Assembly: GCA_963717475.1 (NCBI GenBank) | Contig: OY970337.1 | Location: forward strand, 310,001-374,000 | DNA: 64,000 nucleotides | Origin: AC-32 sp963717475 | GTDB taxonomy: Bacteria > Actinomycetota > Thermoleophilia > Gaiellales > Gaiellaceae | Direction of reading: 5' to 3' | Shown: positions 8,109 to 17,288 of the stretch, in pieces | Numbering within the stretch: position 1 is the stretch's first letter | Layout: the number at the start of each line of letters is the position of its first letter | Position numbers and translations under genes: made by a program | The notes under the pieces: generated by a model | Told to the model about the DNA's origin: nothing | Database searches by the model: none | Seen by the model: only the letters and a program-made list of their open reading frames with translations

Positions 8109-8128
8109 AATGGGCCGTCCGGCCCATT
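8109..8128. terminator. Perfect 8-bp inverted repeat
   Basis: AATGGGCC, a 4-base loop, then GGCCCATT. It lies between the 54-aa gene start and the remains of the ATPase. No T-run follows, so it could be a weak terminator or an operator. Confidence 0.3.
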
Positions 8129-8150
8129 CTCCGTCCCGTTAGTCTCAGTG

Positions 8151-9731
8151 CGTGGCCGAGGGGACGAGCCTCGAAGGGATCAGCCTGGAAGAGCTGCAGC
8201 TGGCGACTCGTGCGCGTTGCAGCCGGGCGACCAGGTCGTCGCCGACGGTCGTCTCGCCGAGAGCACCGGCCTGACGCTCGACGAGTCGATCCTGACGGGT
8301 GAAGACAGACCCGGTCGTGCGCGGGCGCGGGGAGGAGGTCCGCTCCGGTTCGTTCGCGGTCGAGGGCGCTGGGTCATACGAGGTGACGGCGGTGGGCGAG
8401 CAGAGCTACGCGGCGAAGGTCACAGGCGAGGCGCGCTCGTTCAGGCATCCCCGCTCGCCGCTCGAGCGGGCGCTGAATCTCCTGCTCCTGGCGCTCGTCG
8501 CGGTGATGCTTCCTCTCGGTGCGCTGCTCGGCTACGCACTCTGGGAGCGTCGCACGCCCCTCCACATGGCGGTTCCGACCGCGGTCGCGGCGATCGTGAC
8601 GATGGTTCCCGAGGGCCTGATCCTGCTCACAAGCCTTACCTTCGCCGTCGCCGCAATCCAGCTCGCGCGACGAGGCGCGCTCGCCCAGCAGCTGAACGCG
8701 ATCGAGTCGATGGCCTCGGTGGACCTCGTGTGCCTCGACAAGACCGGCACGCTGACGGAACCTCGGCTGCGCGTGCTCGAGCTCGTGCCGGCCCACGGCG
8801 GCGGTCAGGCGATCTTCGCCGCGGCGCTTCGCCGGTTCGCTGCCAGCTCGCCTGCGGCGAACGCGACGCTCGCGGCGCTGCGCGACGGCTCCGACGCACA
8901 AGCCGAGGAGCCGGAAGAGGTCGTGCCCTTCTCGTCGCGGCGCCGCTGGAGCGGGCTCCGGCTGGCGGGCGAGGGGTACGTGCTGGGCGCGCCCGAGCTG
9001 TTCGAGCTCGGTCCTCTGGCCTCGACTGTCGAGGAGCAGGCCCGCAGCGGACGCCGCGTCGTCGCGTTCGGAACGACCGCTGAGCGGCTCGGGGAGGCGG
9101 GACCGGAGGCTCCCCTGCCGCCGGCCCGCCTGCTCGGGATCGCGGTGCTCGGCGAGCGCCTGCGTCCGGGGATGCCGCGAGACCGTTGCGTTCTTTCGCT
9201 CCCAGGGCGTGGAGCTGAAGGTCATCTCCGGCGACAGGCCGGAAACGGCGGCGGCGATCGCGGCCGACGCAGGCCTCGAGCGCGAGGACCATCCCGCCGA
9301 CGGCTCGCGACTCCCGGCAGGCCGCGAAGAGCTGCGCCGGCTCGTGCTCGAGCGCTCGGTGATCGGCAGGATCGACCCCCAGGGCAAGCGGCGCGTCATC
9401 GAAGCCCTTCGCGACGCCGGCCGCTACGTCGCGATGGTCGGAGACGGCGTCAACGACGTGCCCGCGCTGAAGGCAGCGAGGCTCGCGATCGCCCAGGGCA
9501 GCGGCACGCAGATGGCGCGCGCGGTCGCGGACGTCGTTCTCGTGCGAGACGACTTCGGTGCCGTCCCCGGGCTCGTCGCGCAGGGCCGGCAGATCTTCCG
9601 CAATCTGCGCCGGGTCGCGAAGCTGTTCGTGACGAAGTCCGCCTTCGCGGTCTTCCTGATCCTCTCGATCGGGCTGACGCCGATCGCCTATCCGTTGCTG
9701 CCGCGGCATCTGACGCTGCTCAGCTCGCCGC
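8151..9731 (+). pseudogene. CtpE-like P-type cation ATPase, disrupted
   Basis: Recognisable parts are the A-domain text PGDQVVADG...LDESILTGE, the transmembrane MVPEGLILLTS, the phosphorylation motif CLDKTGTLTE, and the hinge MVGDGVNDVPALK. The overall order is that of CtpE-type calcium/metal pumps. The gene is broken: the N-terminal helices are missing or degraded, extra bases at about 8302 and 9179 shift the frame, and the last membrane region stops at PLLPRHLTLLS, where about 200 more residues are expected. The sequence then passes straight into a sulfite-oxidase gene. Either real decay or an assembly collapse would explain it. Confidence 0.75.
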
Positions 9732-9744
9732 GCGGAACCACGGG

Positions 9745-10744
9745 ATGCCGCTCGAAGCGCTGCGCTGGCCGGTCACGCCGATCGGTCTGCACTACCTGCT
9801 GATCCACTACGACGTTCCCGATGTGGACGGCGCCGTCTGGGGCCTGCGCGTCCGCGGGGAGCGGGAGCTCTCGCTGGGGCTGGACGAGCTCAAGCGGCGG
9901 CCCCGCGCCGAGCTCGCGGTCACGATGGAGTGCGCCGGGAACGGGCGCGCGCGGCTCGAGCCGCGGCCGGTCAGCCAGCCGTGGCTCTCGGAGGCGATCG
10001 GCACCGCGCGCTGGGCGGGCACGCCGCTCCGGCCGCTGCTCGAGGAAGCCGGGTTGCCCGAGGGCGCCGTCGAGGTGCTGTTCACCGGGCTCGACCGCGG
10101 GATCGAGGGCGGGGAGGAGCAGGCGTTCCAGCGCTCGGTTCCGCTCGAGGAGGCCCTTCGCGACGAGGTCCTGCTCGCGTACGAGATGAACGGGCTCGCC
10201 GCTGCCGCCGCAGCACGGCTATCCGCTCAGGCTGGTCGTCCCGGGGTGGTACGGGATGGCGAACGTGAAGTGGCTCGCCGAGATCGAGGTGTTGACCGAG
10301 CCGTTCACCGGCTACCAGAACGTGCAGGGCTACCGGCTGCGGCAGGAGGAGGACGAAGAGGGCGAGCCGCTCGCGCGGATGCTGCCGCGGTCGCTCATCG
10401 TGCCGCCCGGGATCCCGGAGTTTCTCTCCCGCGACCGCACGGTCCCGGCCGGCGAGGTCGTGCTCGAGGGACGCGCGTGGTCGGGTCACGCGGTTGTCGA
10501 ATCGGTCGACGTCAGCGTGGACGGCGGGGCGACCTGGGCTCCGGCCGAGCTGGAGCCGGCCGGCGGCGAGCGCTGGGCGTGGCGCGGCTTCCGCTTCCGC
10601 TGGGACGCCGAGCCGGGGGACTACACCGTCTGCTCACGCGCACGCGACGAGGCGGGAAACGAGCAGCCGCTCGAGCCGCTCTGGAACTTCGGCGGCTACT
10701 CGAACAACTCGGTGCAGCGCATCCCGGTGACCGTCAGCGGCTGA
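9745..10744 (+). CDS. Sulfite-oxidase-like molybdopterin oxidoreductase, frameshifted
   Basis: The molybdopterin domain begins near RNHGMPLEALRW and includes the conserved VTMECAGNGR, with the Mo-coordinating cysteine in MECAGNGR, then GYPLRLVVPGWYGMANVKWL and the dimerisation domain ending in NNSVQRIPVTV. An extra base near 10199 breaks the frame between YEMNG and PLPPQHGYPL; removing it joins them. ATG 9745 is the first in-frame start after the junction with the ATPase, though the true start may have lain slightly upstream and been lost. No signal peptide or heme domain is visible. The substrate is unknown. Confidence 0.75.
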
Positions 10745-10774
10745 GCCGGCGGGCGCCGCGCTCGCGCTCGGCGG

Positions 10775-10969
10775 TCAGCGGTCGTGTTCCTCGAACGATC
10801 CGGGTTCGCGCATGAGCATCCCGGCCTGGCGATCGGCCTGAAGTCCCTGGATGTCGCCCGACTGCATGCGCTGCTCCTCCGGAGTGTCGAAGATCTCGTC
10901 CTGGACGCGCTTGACCGCCTTGGCGTCCTCGCGCTTCTCCCGCTTCTTGAACCACGATCTGATTCCCAT
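10775..10969 (-). CDS. Small charged hypothetical protein
   Basis: A 64-aa soluble protein begins MGIRSWFKKREKREDAKAV and is very rich in charged residues, predicted mostly helical. It ends MLMREPGSFEEHDR. It lies four bases downstream of the NrtR-like gene on the same strand, so it is probably co-transcribed. I recognise no family. Confidence 0.5.
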   Translation of the reverse strand: MGIRSWFKKREKREDAKAVKRVQDEIFDTPEEQRMQSGDIQGLQADRQAGMLMREPGSFEEHDR

Positions 10970-10973
10970 GCGA

Positions 10974-11645
10974 TCAGTCTACGCCGCTCTGGCCGCCGGG
11001 TGGTCTGAGCACCGCGAACTGGTCGGTGATCTCCAGGCGGCGCGAGCGAAAGCGATAGAGCTCGGCCGGACGGCCGCCCGCGCGGCCCGAGGCGCGGCGC
11101 TCGCCGGTCGCCTCGAGGACGCCGCGGCGCAAGAGGACCCGCTGGAGGTTGGTGGCCGAGACCTCGTGCCCGAGGGCGGCGACGTAGATCTCTCGGAGCT
11201 GGGAGAGCGTGAACGCCGGCGGCGCGAGCGCGAAGCCGACGTTGGTGTACGAGAGCTTCGCGCGCAGGCGGTCGCGGCCCGCGATCACGATCGAGCGGTG
11301 GTCGAACGCGAGCTCGGGCAGGCGGGACAGCGGATGCCAGCGCGTGTCCTCCGGCACCGCCGGATCGACGCCGGCGGGGACAAGGCCGAGGTAGGCATTC
11401 GCGAGCTCCCACTCGAGCGGGTTCCGGCCCGGATCGCTCAGCGTCTCGAGCTGCTCGAGGTGGGCGAGCTCGCGGACGTCGACCTTGACCGCCAGGTGCC
11501 GGCGAATCGACTGCTCGAGGGTCTCTCCCGGCTCGAGGTAGCCGCCCGGGAGGGACCAGGCGCCCAGGAACGGCTCGCGCGCCCGCTGCCACAGCAATGC
11601 CTGCAGCCGTCCGTCGCGAACCTGCAGCACGACCGCCAGCGTCAC
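10974..11645 (-). CDS. NrtR-like regulator (degenerate Nudix domain plus winged helix)
   Basis: The N-terminal Nudix fold (WSLPGGYLEPGETLEQSIRR) keeps the glycine-rich start of the Nudix box but lacks the catalytic REUxEE glutamates (RHLAVK instead), as expected of a ligand sensor rather than a hydrolase. The C-terminal part (FTLSQLREIYVAALG...TNLQRVLLRRGVLEATG) is the NrtR winged helix. NrtR proteins repress NAD-salvage and niacin-uptake genes and sense ADP-ribose-type ligands. The GTG at 11645 is chosen because longer frames run into the operator. It is divergent from a NiaP-like transporter. Confidence 0.75.
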   Translation of the reverse strand: MTLAVVLQVRDGRLQALLWQRAREPFLGAWSLPGGYLEPGETLEQSIRRHLAVKVDVRELAHLEQLETLSDPGRNPLEWELANAYLGLVPAGVDPAVPEDTRWHPLSRLPELAFDHRSIVIAGRDRLRAKLSYTNVGFALAPPAFTLSQLREIYVAALGHEVSATNLQRVLLRRGVLEATGERRASGRAGGRPAELYRFRSRRLEITDQFAVLRPPGGQSGVD

Positions 11646-11681
11646 GTGCGCGGGTCGCGGCCTGCTAGACTCCCGCCCAGG

Positions 11682-11702
11682 TTTTCGACTCACAGTCGTA
11701 AA
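11682..11702. promoter_or_regulatory. Palindromic operator between NrtR-like and NiaP-like genes
   Basis: TTTTCGACT, CAC, AGTCGTAAA: arms of 9 bases match at 8 positions around a 3-base centre. It lies 12 bases before the transporter start and 37 bases before the regulator start, so one bound dimer could repress both directions. Assignment to the NrtR-like protein is inferred from adjacency. Confidence 0.55.
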
Positions 11703-11713
11703 CCTAGCCGAAG

Positions 11714-13066
11714 ATGACGACGACGACACTCGAGCCCCCGGTCACCGCCACCCGAGACGTCGAAGACGTCCTCCGTGAGGGGGGCCTCTCGCGGTTCCAC
11801 CGGAAGGCGATCGTCGTCACGGGAGCGGCGTGGACGTTCGTCGCGATGGAGATCCTGCTCGTGGGCTTCGTCGCGCCGATCTTCGCGGGGCTCTGGAACC
11901 TCGACGGGCGCATGCAGGGGCTCGTCAACAGCGCCGCGCTGGCCGGCTCGCTCTGCGGCTCGCTCGTGCTCGGCCGCACGGCCGACCGCATCGGGCGGCG
12001 GGCGATCTTCCAGTACTCGATCCTCTGGTACGCCGCCTTCACCGCCCTCACGGCGTTCGCCTGGGGGCCGTGGTCGGTGATGACGTTCCGCTTCCTCGCC
12101 GGCCTCGGGCTCGGCGGGATGCTCGTCGTCGACCCTTCGATGCTGGCCGAGTACCTGCCGCCGCAACGGCGCGGGCGGCTGCTCGTCTTCCTCGACCTCT
12201 GGTGGCCGGTGGGGCTTCTCGCCGCGACCGGGCTGTCGTACATCTTCCTCGGGCCGACCTTCGACCGGTTCGGCGACTGGAGCTGGCGCTACCTGTTCCT
12301 CGCGGCGGCGTTCCCCGCCTTCCTCGCGTTCGTGGCCCGGCGGTCCCTGCCGGAGAGCCCGTATTTCCTCGCGCGCCAGGGCCGCTCCGAGGAGGCGGCG
12401 GAAGTGCTCACCGAGATCACCGGCCGGCCGGTCGAGCCGACCGACTTCGTGGCCCCGGAGGAGCCCCGCTCCTCGATGCGCGAGCTCTTCGCCCAGCGTC
12501 TGCGCAGCCGCGCGGTCCCGACGGCGCTGATCTGGATCGCGCTCAACGTCTCGTACTACGGGCTCTTCCTCTGGCTGCCGTTCGTGCTCCAGGCCGAGAA
12601 GAGCTTCCACGTCGACGTGTACCTGCTGTTGACGCTGAGCGCCCTCTCGCAGTTCCCCGGGTACGCCGCGGCGATCTGGCTCGTCGAGCGAATCGGCCGG
12701 AAGCCGACGCTCGCGGCATTCCTCCTGCTGGGCGGCGTCTCGGCCTACGCGTTCGCCGCGGCCGACACGGAGAGCGTCTACATCACCGCGCTCTTCTTCG
12801 TCGGCTTCTTCAACCTCGGCGCCTGGGGTGCGGTCTACCCGTACACGGCCGAGCTCTTCCCGACCCGGCTGCGCTCGAGCGCCTTCGGCTTGATGGAAGG
12901 CGTCGGCAAGGCTGCCGCCATCGCCGGCCCGTACATCTTCGGCCACCTGAAGGACGCGACCGGCAGCACGACGTGGTCGCTCACCTTCGTCGCGATCGTG
13001 ATGGCCGCCGGAGGCGTCGTCGCGGCGCTGTTCGGGCGCGAGACTCGCGGCGAAGCGCTGACCTGA
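11714..13066 (+). CDS. MFS transporter, probable niacin permease (NiaP-like)
   Basis: The 450-aa protein has 12 predicted helices and sugar-porter-type signatures (GRTADRIGRRA after helix 2, RFLAGLGLGGMLVVDPSMLAEYLPP in helix 4-5). This subgroup includes NiaP niacin transporters as well as aromatic-acid permeases. Divergence from an NrtR-like regulator with a shared operator is the classic NiaP context and is the basis for the substrate call. Sequence alone would not distinguish it from other metabolite:H+ symporters. It is complete, and its stop lies next to the convergent beta-lactamase-fold gene. Confidence 0.75.
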   Translation: MTTTTLEPPVTATRDVEDVLREGGLSRFHRKAIVVTGAAWTFVAMEILLVGFVAPIFAGLWNLDGRMQGLVNSAALAGSLCGSLVLGRTADRIGRRAIFQYSILWYAAFTALTAFAWGPWSVMTFRFLAGLGLGGMLVVDPSMLAEYLPPQRRGRLLVFLDLWWPVGLLAATGLSYIFLGPTFDRFGDWSWRYLFLAAAFPAFLAFVARRSLPESPYFLARQGRSEEAAEVLTEITGRPVEPTDFVAPEEPRSSMRELFAQRLRSRAVPTALIWIALNVSYYGLFLWLPFVLQAEKSFHVDVYLLLTLSALSQFPGYAAAIWLVERIGRKPTLAAFLLLGGVSAYAFAAADTESVYITALFFVGFFNLGAWGAVYPYTAELFPTRLRSSAFGLMEGVGKAAAIAGPYIFGHLKDATGSTTWSLTFVAIVMAAGGVVAALFGRETRGEALT

Positions 13067-13067
13067 C

Positions 13068-14082
13068 CTAGCCGCAGTAGGCCGACCAGACCAGCTCGCC
13101 GAGGGGCTTCCAGAACTCCTCGGTCATGACGTGCCAGTTCGCGATGCACGCGACCTGGCGCGCCCCGTCTTCGCTCGCGAGCGCGATCGGTGATGTAGCC
13201 GGCCGAGAAGCCGAGGTGGCCCCAGGCCGGACCGCACGGCGAGGCAACCGTCCTCATCAGCGACGTGATCCGGCCGATCCCGAGCCCGTACTCGTCCGTC
13301 TCGGGCCAGTCGGACGGCACCGTGCGCAGCATCTCGTCGCGGAGCCTCGCGGGAAGCAGGTCGCCTCCGAGCAGCGCCCCCAGGAAGCGGGCGACGTCGC
13401 CCGGGGTGGAGACGACGCCTCCGCCGGCCCAGTTGAACGGGAGGTCGAGCTCGGTCACGTCGACCGGCTCGGGACCGGGAAGGACCGGGTTGTCGGGCGA
13501 CAGGTAGCCGCGCGCCAGGCCCTCAGTCTCGGTGATGTCGTCGGGGAGGCCCGTGCTCTCGAGCCCCAGCGGCTCGATCACGCGCCTCCTCAGCTGCTCC
13601 TGGATCCTCGTGCCGGTCGTCTCCTCGACGAGCAGCCCCAGCGCGAGGTAGTTGGTGCCGGAGTACGACCACCCTTCGCCGGGCGGGAAGAGCCGAGGCT
13701 GCTCCAGCGTGCTCTCCAGCAGCTCGTGCTGGCTCATCTCCCAGCGGTGCTTCGGGTCCCTGCGATAGGGCTCGAAGAGCGTGGCCATGTCCTGGAGCAG
13801 GTCTGTGTTCGGCAGGCCGCTCGTGTGGTTCAGGAGCTGCCGCACGCTGATCCCGGGCACGACCGGATCGGCCTCGCCGTCGAGCGGGAGCGCGCCCTCG
13901 TCCACGAGCTGCAGGACGACGGTCGCGATGAACGTCTTGCTGACGCTGCCGATGCGGAATCGGTGCTGCGGCGTCAGCGGCTCGCCGGTCTCGAGGTTCG
14001 CGAGACCGGTCGCCGCCTCCCCGCGGGGCGCCGAGACGGCCAGCCCGGGGAGACCTGCGGCGACGACCGCGGCAACGTCCAT
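13068..14082 (-). CDS. Serine beta-lactamase/DD-peptidase-fold hydrolase, frameshifted near the end
   Basis: Class C-type motifs are clear: the nucleophile motif SVSK (46-49) in RIGSVSKTFIA, a YSGTN tyrosine motif, and HLGFSAGY near the C-terminus. There is no signal peptide, so it may be a cytoplasmic esterase or peptidase. An extra base at about 13190 shifts the frame after GYIT. Removing it gives IALASEDGARQVACIANWH and a stop at 13068, two bases from the transporter stop. A TAGGCT hexamer 9 bases upstream suggests leaderless expression. Confidence 0.78.
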
Positions 14083-14091
14083 CCACCGACT

Positions 14092-14097
14092 AGCCTA
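14092..14097 (-). promoter_or_regulatory. -10 element of the beta-lactamase-fold gene
   Basis: TAGGCT on the minus strand, 9 bases before the ATG at 14082. There is no Shine-Dalgarno sequence between them, which is consistent with a leaderless transcript. Confidence 0.4.
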
Positions 14098-14121
14098 AGC
14101 CCAGCCGGAGTCGAAAAGGAG

Positions 14122-14523
14122 GTGGGGGATGGCAGCCTTGACGAGAAAGCACGCGATTTCCTGGAGCAGCCGTTCGCGGGCGCGGCGACGACGCTCAGGC
14201 CCGACGGCTCGCCGCACAGCACCGTCGTCTGGGTCGACGTCGACACCGACGTCGTGATGTTCAACACGGCGGTCGGACGCGCGAAGGAGCGGCACCTGCG
14301 CGAGGATCCGCGCGTGTCGCTGATCGTGGTCGACCCGGAGGACGCCTACCGGTGGGTCGCCGTGAGCGGCACCGCGGAGCTCACGACCGACGGCGCCGAC
14401 GACCAGATCGACAAGCTGGCGAAGAAGTACCTCGGCCAGGACGAGTACCCGTGGCGCAAGCCCGAGGAGGAGCGCATCACGGTCATGATCCGGCCAGAAC
14501 GGGTCGAGACGACGGGTCTTTGA
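14122..14523 (+). CDS. PPOX-class (probably F420-dependent) oxidoreductase
   Basis: A small split-barrel flavin/deazaflavin protein of about 130 aa: ATTLRPDGSPHSTVVWVDVD, then AKERHLREDPRVSLIVVD and RWVAVSGTAELT, typical of the F420-binding PPOX family. The open frame starts at GTG 14122, inside the AAGGAGG ribosome site. A better start is ATG 14129, six bases after that site, if one G is missing near 14141; this yields MAALDEKARDFLEQPF. The stop overlaps the next gene as TTGA. Confidence 0.8.
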   Translation: MGDGSLDEKARDFLEQPFAGAATTLRPDGSPHSTVVWVDVDTDVVMFNTAVGRAKERHLREDPRVSLIVVDPEDAYRWVAVSGTAELTTDGADDQIDKLAKKYLGQDEYPWRKPEEERITVMIRPERVETTGL

Positions 14524-15368
14524 TTCTCTGCGACGTCGGCCCGCGCGACGGGCTCCAGAACGAGAGCGAGGTTCTGGAGCCCGCCGTCCGTGCCGACCTC
14601 GTCAACCGGCTCGCCGAAGCGCGTCTCCGGCGCGTGGAGGCCGTCAGCTTCGTGCGGCCGGACCGCGTGCCGCAGATGGCCGGCGCCGAGGACGTCGTCG
14701 AGGGGATCGAGCGGCGTGACGGGACCGAGTACTCGGGCCTCGTCCTCAACGAGCAGGGCGCCGAGCGCTTCCGGGCTGCCAAGCTCGACCGGCTGAACGC
14801 GACCCTCGGCGCGACCGAGGAGTTCAACCGCCGCAACGGGAACGCCACCCTTGCCGAGGCCACCGAGCGCGTCGAGCGGATCCTGGCCGCGGCGGGCGCT
14901 CCTGCGACGGTCACGATCAGCGTCGCCTTCGGCTGCCCGTTCGCAGGCCGGGTCGACCCGGGCGCCGTCAGCGAGCTTGCGGCCCGCTTCGAGGGCGCGG
15001 AGGTCGTCCTCGCCGACACGATCGGCGTCGCGGCGCCGCACGAGGTGCGCGAGCTCGTCGGGCGAACCGGAGCGGCCGGGTTCCACGGCCACAACACGCG
15101 CAACACGGGCTACGCGAACGCGCTCGCGGCGCTGGAGGCGGGCGCAAGCGTTCTCGACGCGTCGATCGGCGGTCTCGGCGGCTGCCCGTACGCACCGCGC
15201 GCCAGTGGCAACGTCGCGACCGAGGATCTCGTCTACCTGCTCGAGCACGAAGGGGTCGAGACCGGGGTGGACCTCGACGCCTTGATCCGCATCTCGCAGT
15301 GGCTGGAAGGAATCCTCGGGCGGAAGCTGGAGGGGCAGGTCTACCGGGCGGGCACCTGGCCGACCTGA
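14520..15368 (+). CDS. HMG-CoA lyase-like enzyme
   Basis: The 282-aa TIM barrel of the HMGL family has N-terminal GPRDGLQNE, metal-site FHGHNTRNTG, and catalytic GGLGGCPYAPRASGN containing the conserved cysteine. The reaction is expected to be cleavage of a 3-hydroxy-3-methylglutaryl-type CoA ester in leucine breakdown, though related lyases act on other acyl-CoAs. TTG start at 14520 overlaps the previous stop. It converges with the decarboxylase gene by 28 bases. Confidence 0.85.
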   Translation: MILCDVGPRDGLQNESEVLEPAVRADLVNRLAEARLRRVEAVSFVRPDRVPQMAGAEDVVEGIERRDGTEYSGLVLNEQGAERFRAAKLDRLNATLGATEEFNRRNGNATLAEATERVERILAAAGAPATVTISVAFGCPFAGRVDPGAVSELAARFEGAEVVLADTIGVAAPHEVRELVGRTGAAGFHGHNTRNTGYANALAALEAGASVLDASIGGLGGCPYAPRASGNVATEDLVYLLEHEGVETGVDLDALIRISQWLEGILGRKLEGQVYRAGTWPT

Positions 15369-16729
15369 GCCGCGCGGAACTCCTCGACCGCCAGCTCGAT
15401 CTCGTCGTCCCCGGTCTGCCAGTTCGAGACGGAGACCCGGATCGCCTTGCGCTCGTCCCAGCTCGTGCCGCTCATCCAGACCCGGCCGCGGGCCTGCACC
15501 TGGGCGAGGACCTCGTCCGTGCGCTCGTCCGACTCGAACCGGAAGAGAACCTGGTTGAGGACGACCTCGTTCAGCACCTCGGCTCCGTCGACCTCCCCGA
15601 TCCGCTCGGCGAAACGCGAAGCCGCGTCGCAGCAGCGCTCGACGAGCTCGACGAGCCCGCGCCGGCCGAGCGAGCGCAGCGCCGCGTAGACCGCGAACCC
15701 GCGCGCCCGCCGCGAGAACTCGGGGACCCAGTCGACCTGGTCGCGCACCCGCTGCGCGCCCTCGTCCTGGATCAGGTACGAGGCGCTGGTGGTCATCGCC
15801 GCGCGGTGCGACTCGGGGTGGCGGCAGAGGACGATCCCGGAGTCGTAGGGAACGTTGAGCCACTTGTGGGCGTCCGTCGTCCAGGAGTCGGCGCGCTCGA
15901 GGCCCGCGACGAGATGGCGTAGGCGCGGCGAGACCGCCGCCCAGATCCCGAAGGCGCCGTCGACGTGCAGCCAGGCGCCTGCCGCCTCGCAGAGATCCGC
16001 GATCTCGGGCAGCGGGTCGAAGGCGCCTGTGTTGACCTCGCCCGCCTGCGCGCAGACGATCGTCGGCCCGCGCTCGGAGCCGAGAGCCTGGCGCAGCGAT
16101 CCCGGCACGAGCCGTCCCTGCTCGTCTGCTGCCACGAGCTCGGGCGCGCCGAGCCCGAGCAGGCGCAGCGCCCGGTCGACCGTCGCGTGCCGCTTCTCGC
16201 CCGCGATCACGCGCACGCGCGGCGCTTCTGTCAGCCCACGGGCGTTCACGTCCCAGCCGGCCGCGTCGAGCACGTGCCAGCGCGCGGCGGCGAGCCCGGT
16301 CACGTGCGCCATCTGCGTTCCGGTGACGAAGCCGATCGACGAGTCCGGCGGCAGGCCGAGCAGGTCGACGATCCACTCGCGCACGACCTGCTCCACGACC
16401 GAGGCCGACGGCCCGCCCACGTAGAGCCCGGCGTTCTGGTCCCAGGCGGAGGCGAGCCAGTCCGCAGCGAGCGCGGCGGGCAGAGCGCCGCCGATCACGA
16501 AGCCGAAGTAGCGGCCGCTCCCCATCGCGACCAACCCCGGCTCCGCGGCGTGCGCGAGCTCCTCGACCACCTGCTCGTCCGGCAGCGGCTCCTCGGGCAG
16601 CGGACCGCCCAGCGTCTCGCGCAGCTCTTCCGGCTCGACCTGCGGGAAGACGGGCCGCTCGTCGAGGCTGTCGACGTAAGCGGCCGCGATCTCGGCCGTC
16701 CGGCGCAGCAGCTCGCGCGCGTCGCTCAC
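15341..16729 (-). CDS. PLP-dependent group II decarboxylase (aromatic amino acid decarboxylase family)
   Basis: About 460 aa with the PLP lysine in TTDAHKWLNVPYDSG, the cofactor-stacking region WLHVDGAFGIWAA, and the early MGSGRYFGFVIGG substrate loop. This is the aspartate-aminotransferase-fold group II family, which includes aromatic amino acid, tyrosine and glutamate decarboxylases. The exact substrate is not determined. GTG 16729 is chosen (SDARELLRRTAEIAA) because the longer frame begins inside the upstream acetyltransferase gene. Confidence 0.85.
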   Translation of the reverse strand: MSDARELLRRTAEIAAAYVDSLDERPVFPQVEPEELRETLGGPLPEEPLPDEQVVEELAHAAEPGLVAMGSGRYFGFVIGGALPAALAADWLASAWDQNAGLYVGGPSASVVEQVVREWIVDLLGLPPDSSIGFVTGTQMAHVTGLAAARWHVLDAAGWDVNARGLTEAPRVRVIAGEKRHATVDRALRLLGLGAPELVAADEQGRLVPGSLRQALGSERGPTIVCAQAGEVNTGAFDPLPEIADLCEAAGAWLHVDGAFGIWAAVSPRLRHLVAGLERADSWTTDAHKWLNVPYDSGIVLCRHPESHRAAMTTSASYLIQDEGAQRVRDQVDWVPEFSRRARGFAVYAALRSLGRRGLVELVERCCDAASRFAERIGEVDGAEVLNEVVLNQVLFRFESDERTDEVLAQVQARGRVWMSGTSWDERKAIRVSVSNWQTGDDEIELAVEEFRAAQVGQVPAR

Positions 16730-16739
16730 TGGGCCTTGC

Positions 16740-17288
16740 TCACTGGGCGATCCTCTCACCGAGCGACCAGAGGCCCTGCCGGTAGTCGAGGTCGGGCCGC
16801 TCGATCTCGCGCTCGTAGGTCTCGCCGATCTTCTCGGCCACCCGGATCGAGGCCGCGTTCTCGTGGTCGATCAGCGAGACGATGCGCTTCCACCCGAGCT
16901 CGCCGAGCGCCCAGTCGCGGCAGGCGACCGCCGCCTCGGTCGCGTACCCGCGGCTCCAGTGCTCGCTCCCGAGCGTCCACCCGATCTCGAGCTCGAGCTC
17001 GCCCTCGAGCTCCTCGCGCAGCGCGTTCACCCAGCGCGCCGGGTGCCAGAGCAGGAAGCCGACCCTCCCGAGCAGCCGCTCGTCCTCCTTGCGGACGACG
17101 CTGAAGAGGCCGATGCCGTGGCGCTCCCAGTGGCGGCGCATTCGCTCGACGCCGTCGGCCACGCCCTCGCGCGTGACCGTCGCGCGCCCGAGGAAGCGCA
17201 TCACCTCGGCGTCGTAGACCTCGACGTAGCCGTCGACGTCCCGCTCTTCCGGGATCCGCAGCAGCAGGCGCTCGGTCTCGAGCCTCAT
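16740..17288 (-). CDS. GNAT acetyltransferase (RimJ/RimL-like)
   Basis: The 182-aa protein has MRLETERLLLRIP at the start, IGWTLGSEHWSRGYATEAA containing the acetyl-CoA loop, and SIRVAEKIGE near the end, all typical of RimJ/RimL-type N-acetyltransferases. It overlaps the preceding paralogue by ATGA (17285-17288), so the two are one transcription unit, probably a tandem duplication. The substrate is unknown. Confidence 0.85.
   Translation of the reverse strand: MRLETERLLLRIPEERDVDGYVEVYDAEVMRFLGRATVTREGVADGVERMRRHWERHGIGLFSVVRKEDERLLGRVGFLLWHPARWVNALREELEGELELEIGWTLGSEHWSRGYATEAAVACRDWALGELGWKRIVSLIDHENAASIRVAEKIGETYEREIERPDLDYRQGLWSLGERIAQ

Noticed and set aside
8299..10815. Single 838-aa ATPase-oxidase fusion protein
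   Set aside because: The long open frame passes through two out-of-frame stretches of the real genes; motifs change frame at about 9179 and 10199, so it is a composite of indels and GC-rich open frames.
10974..11645. Active Nudix hydrolase
   Set aside because: The REUxEE glutamates needed for metal binding are absent, and a winged helix follows, so a regulator is more likely.
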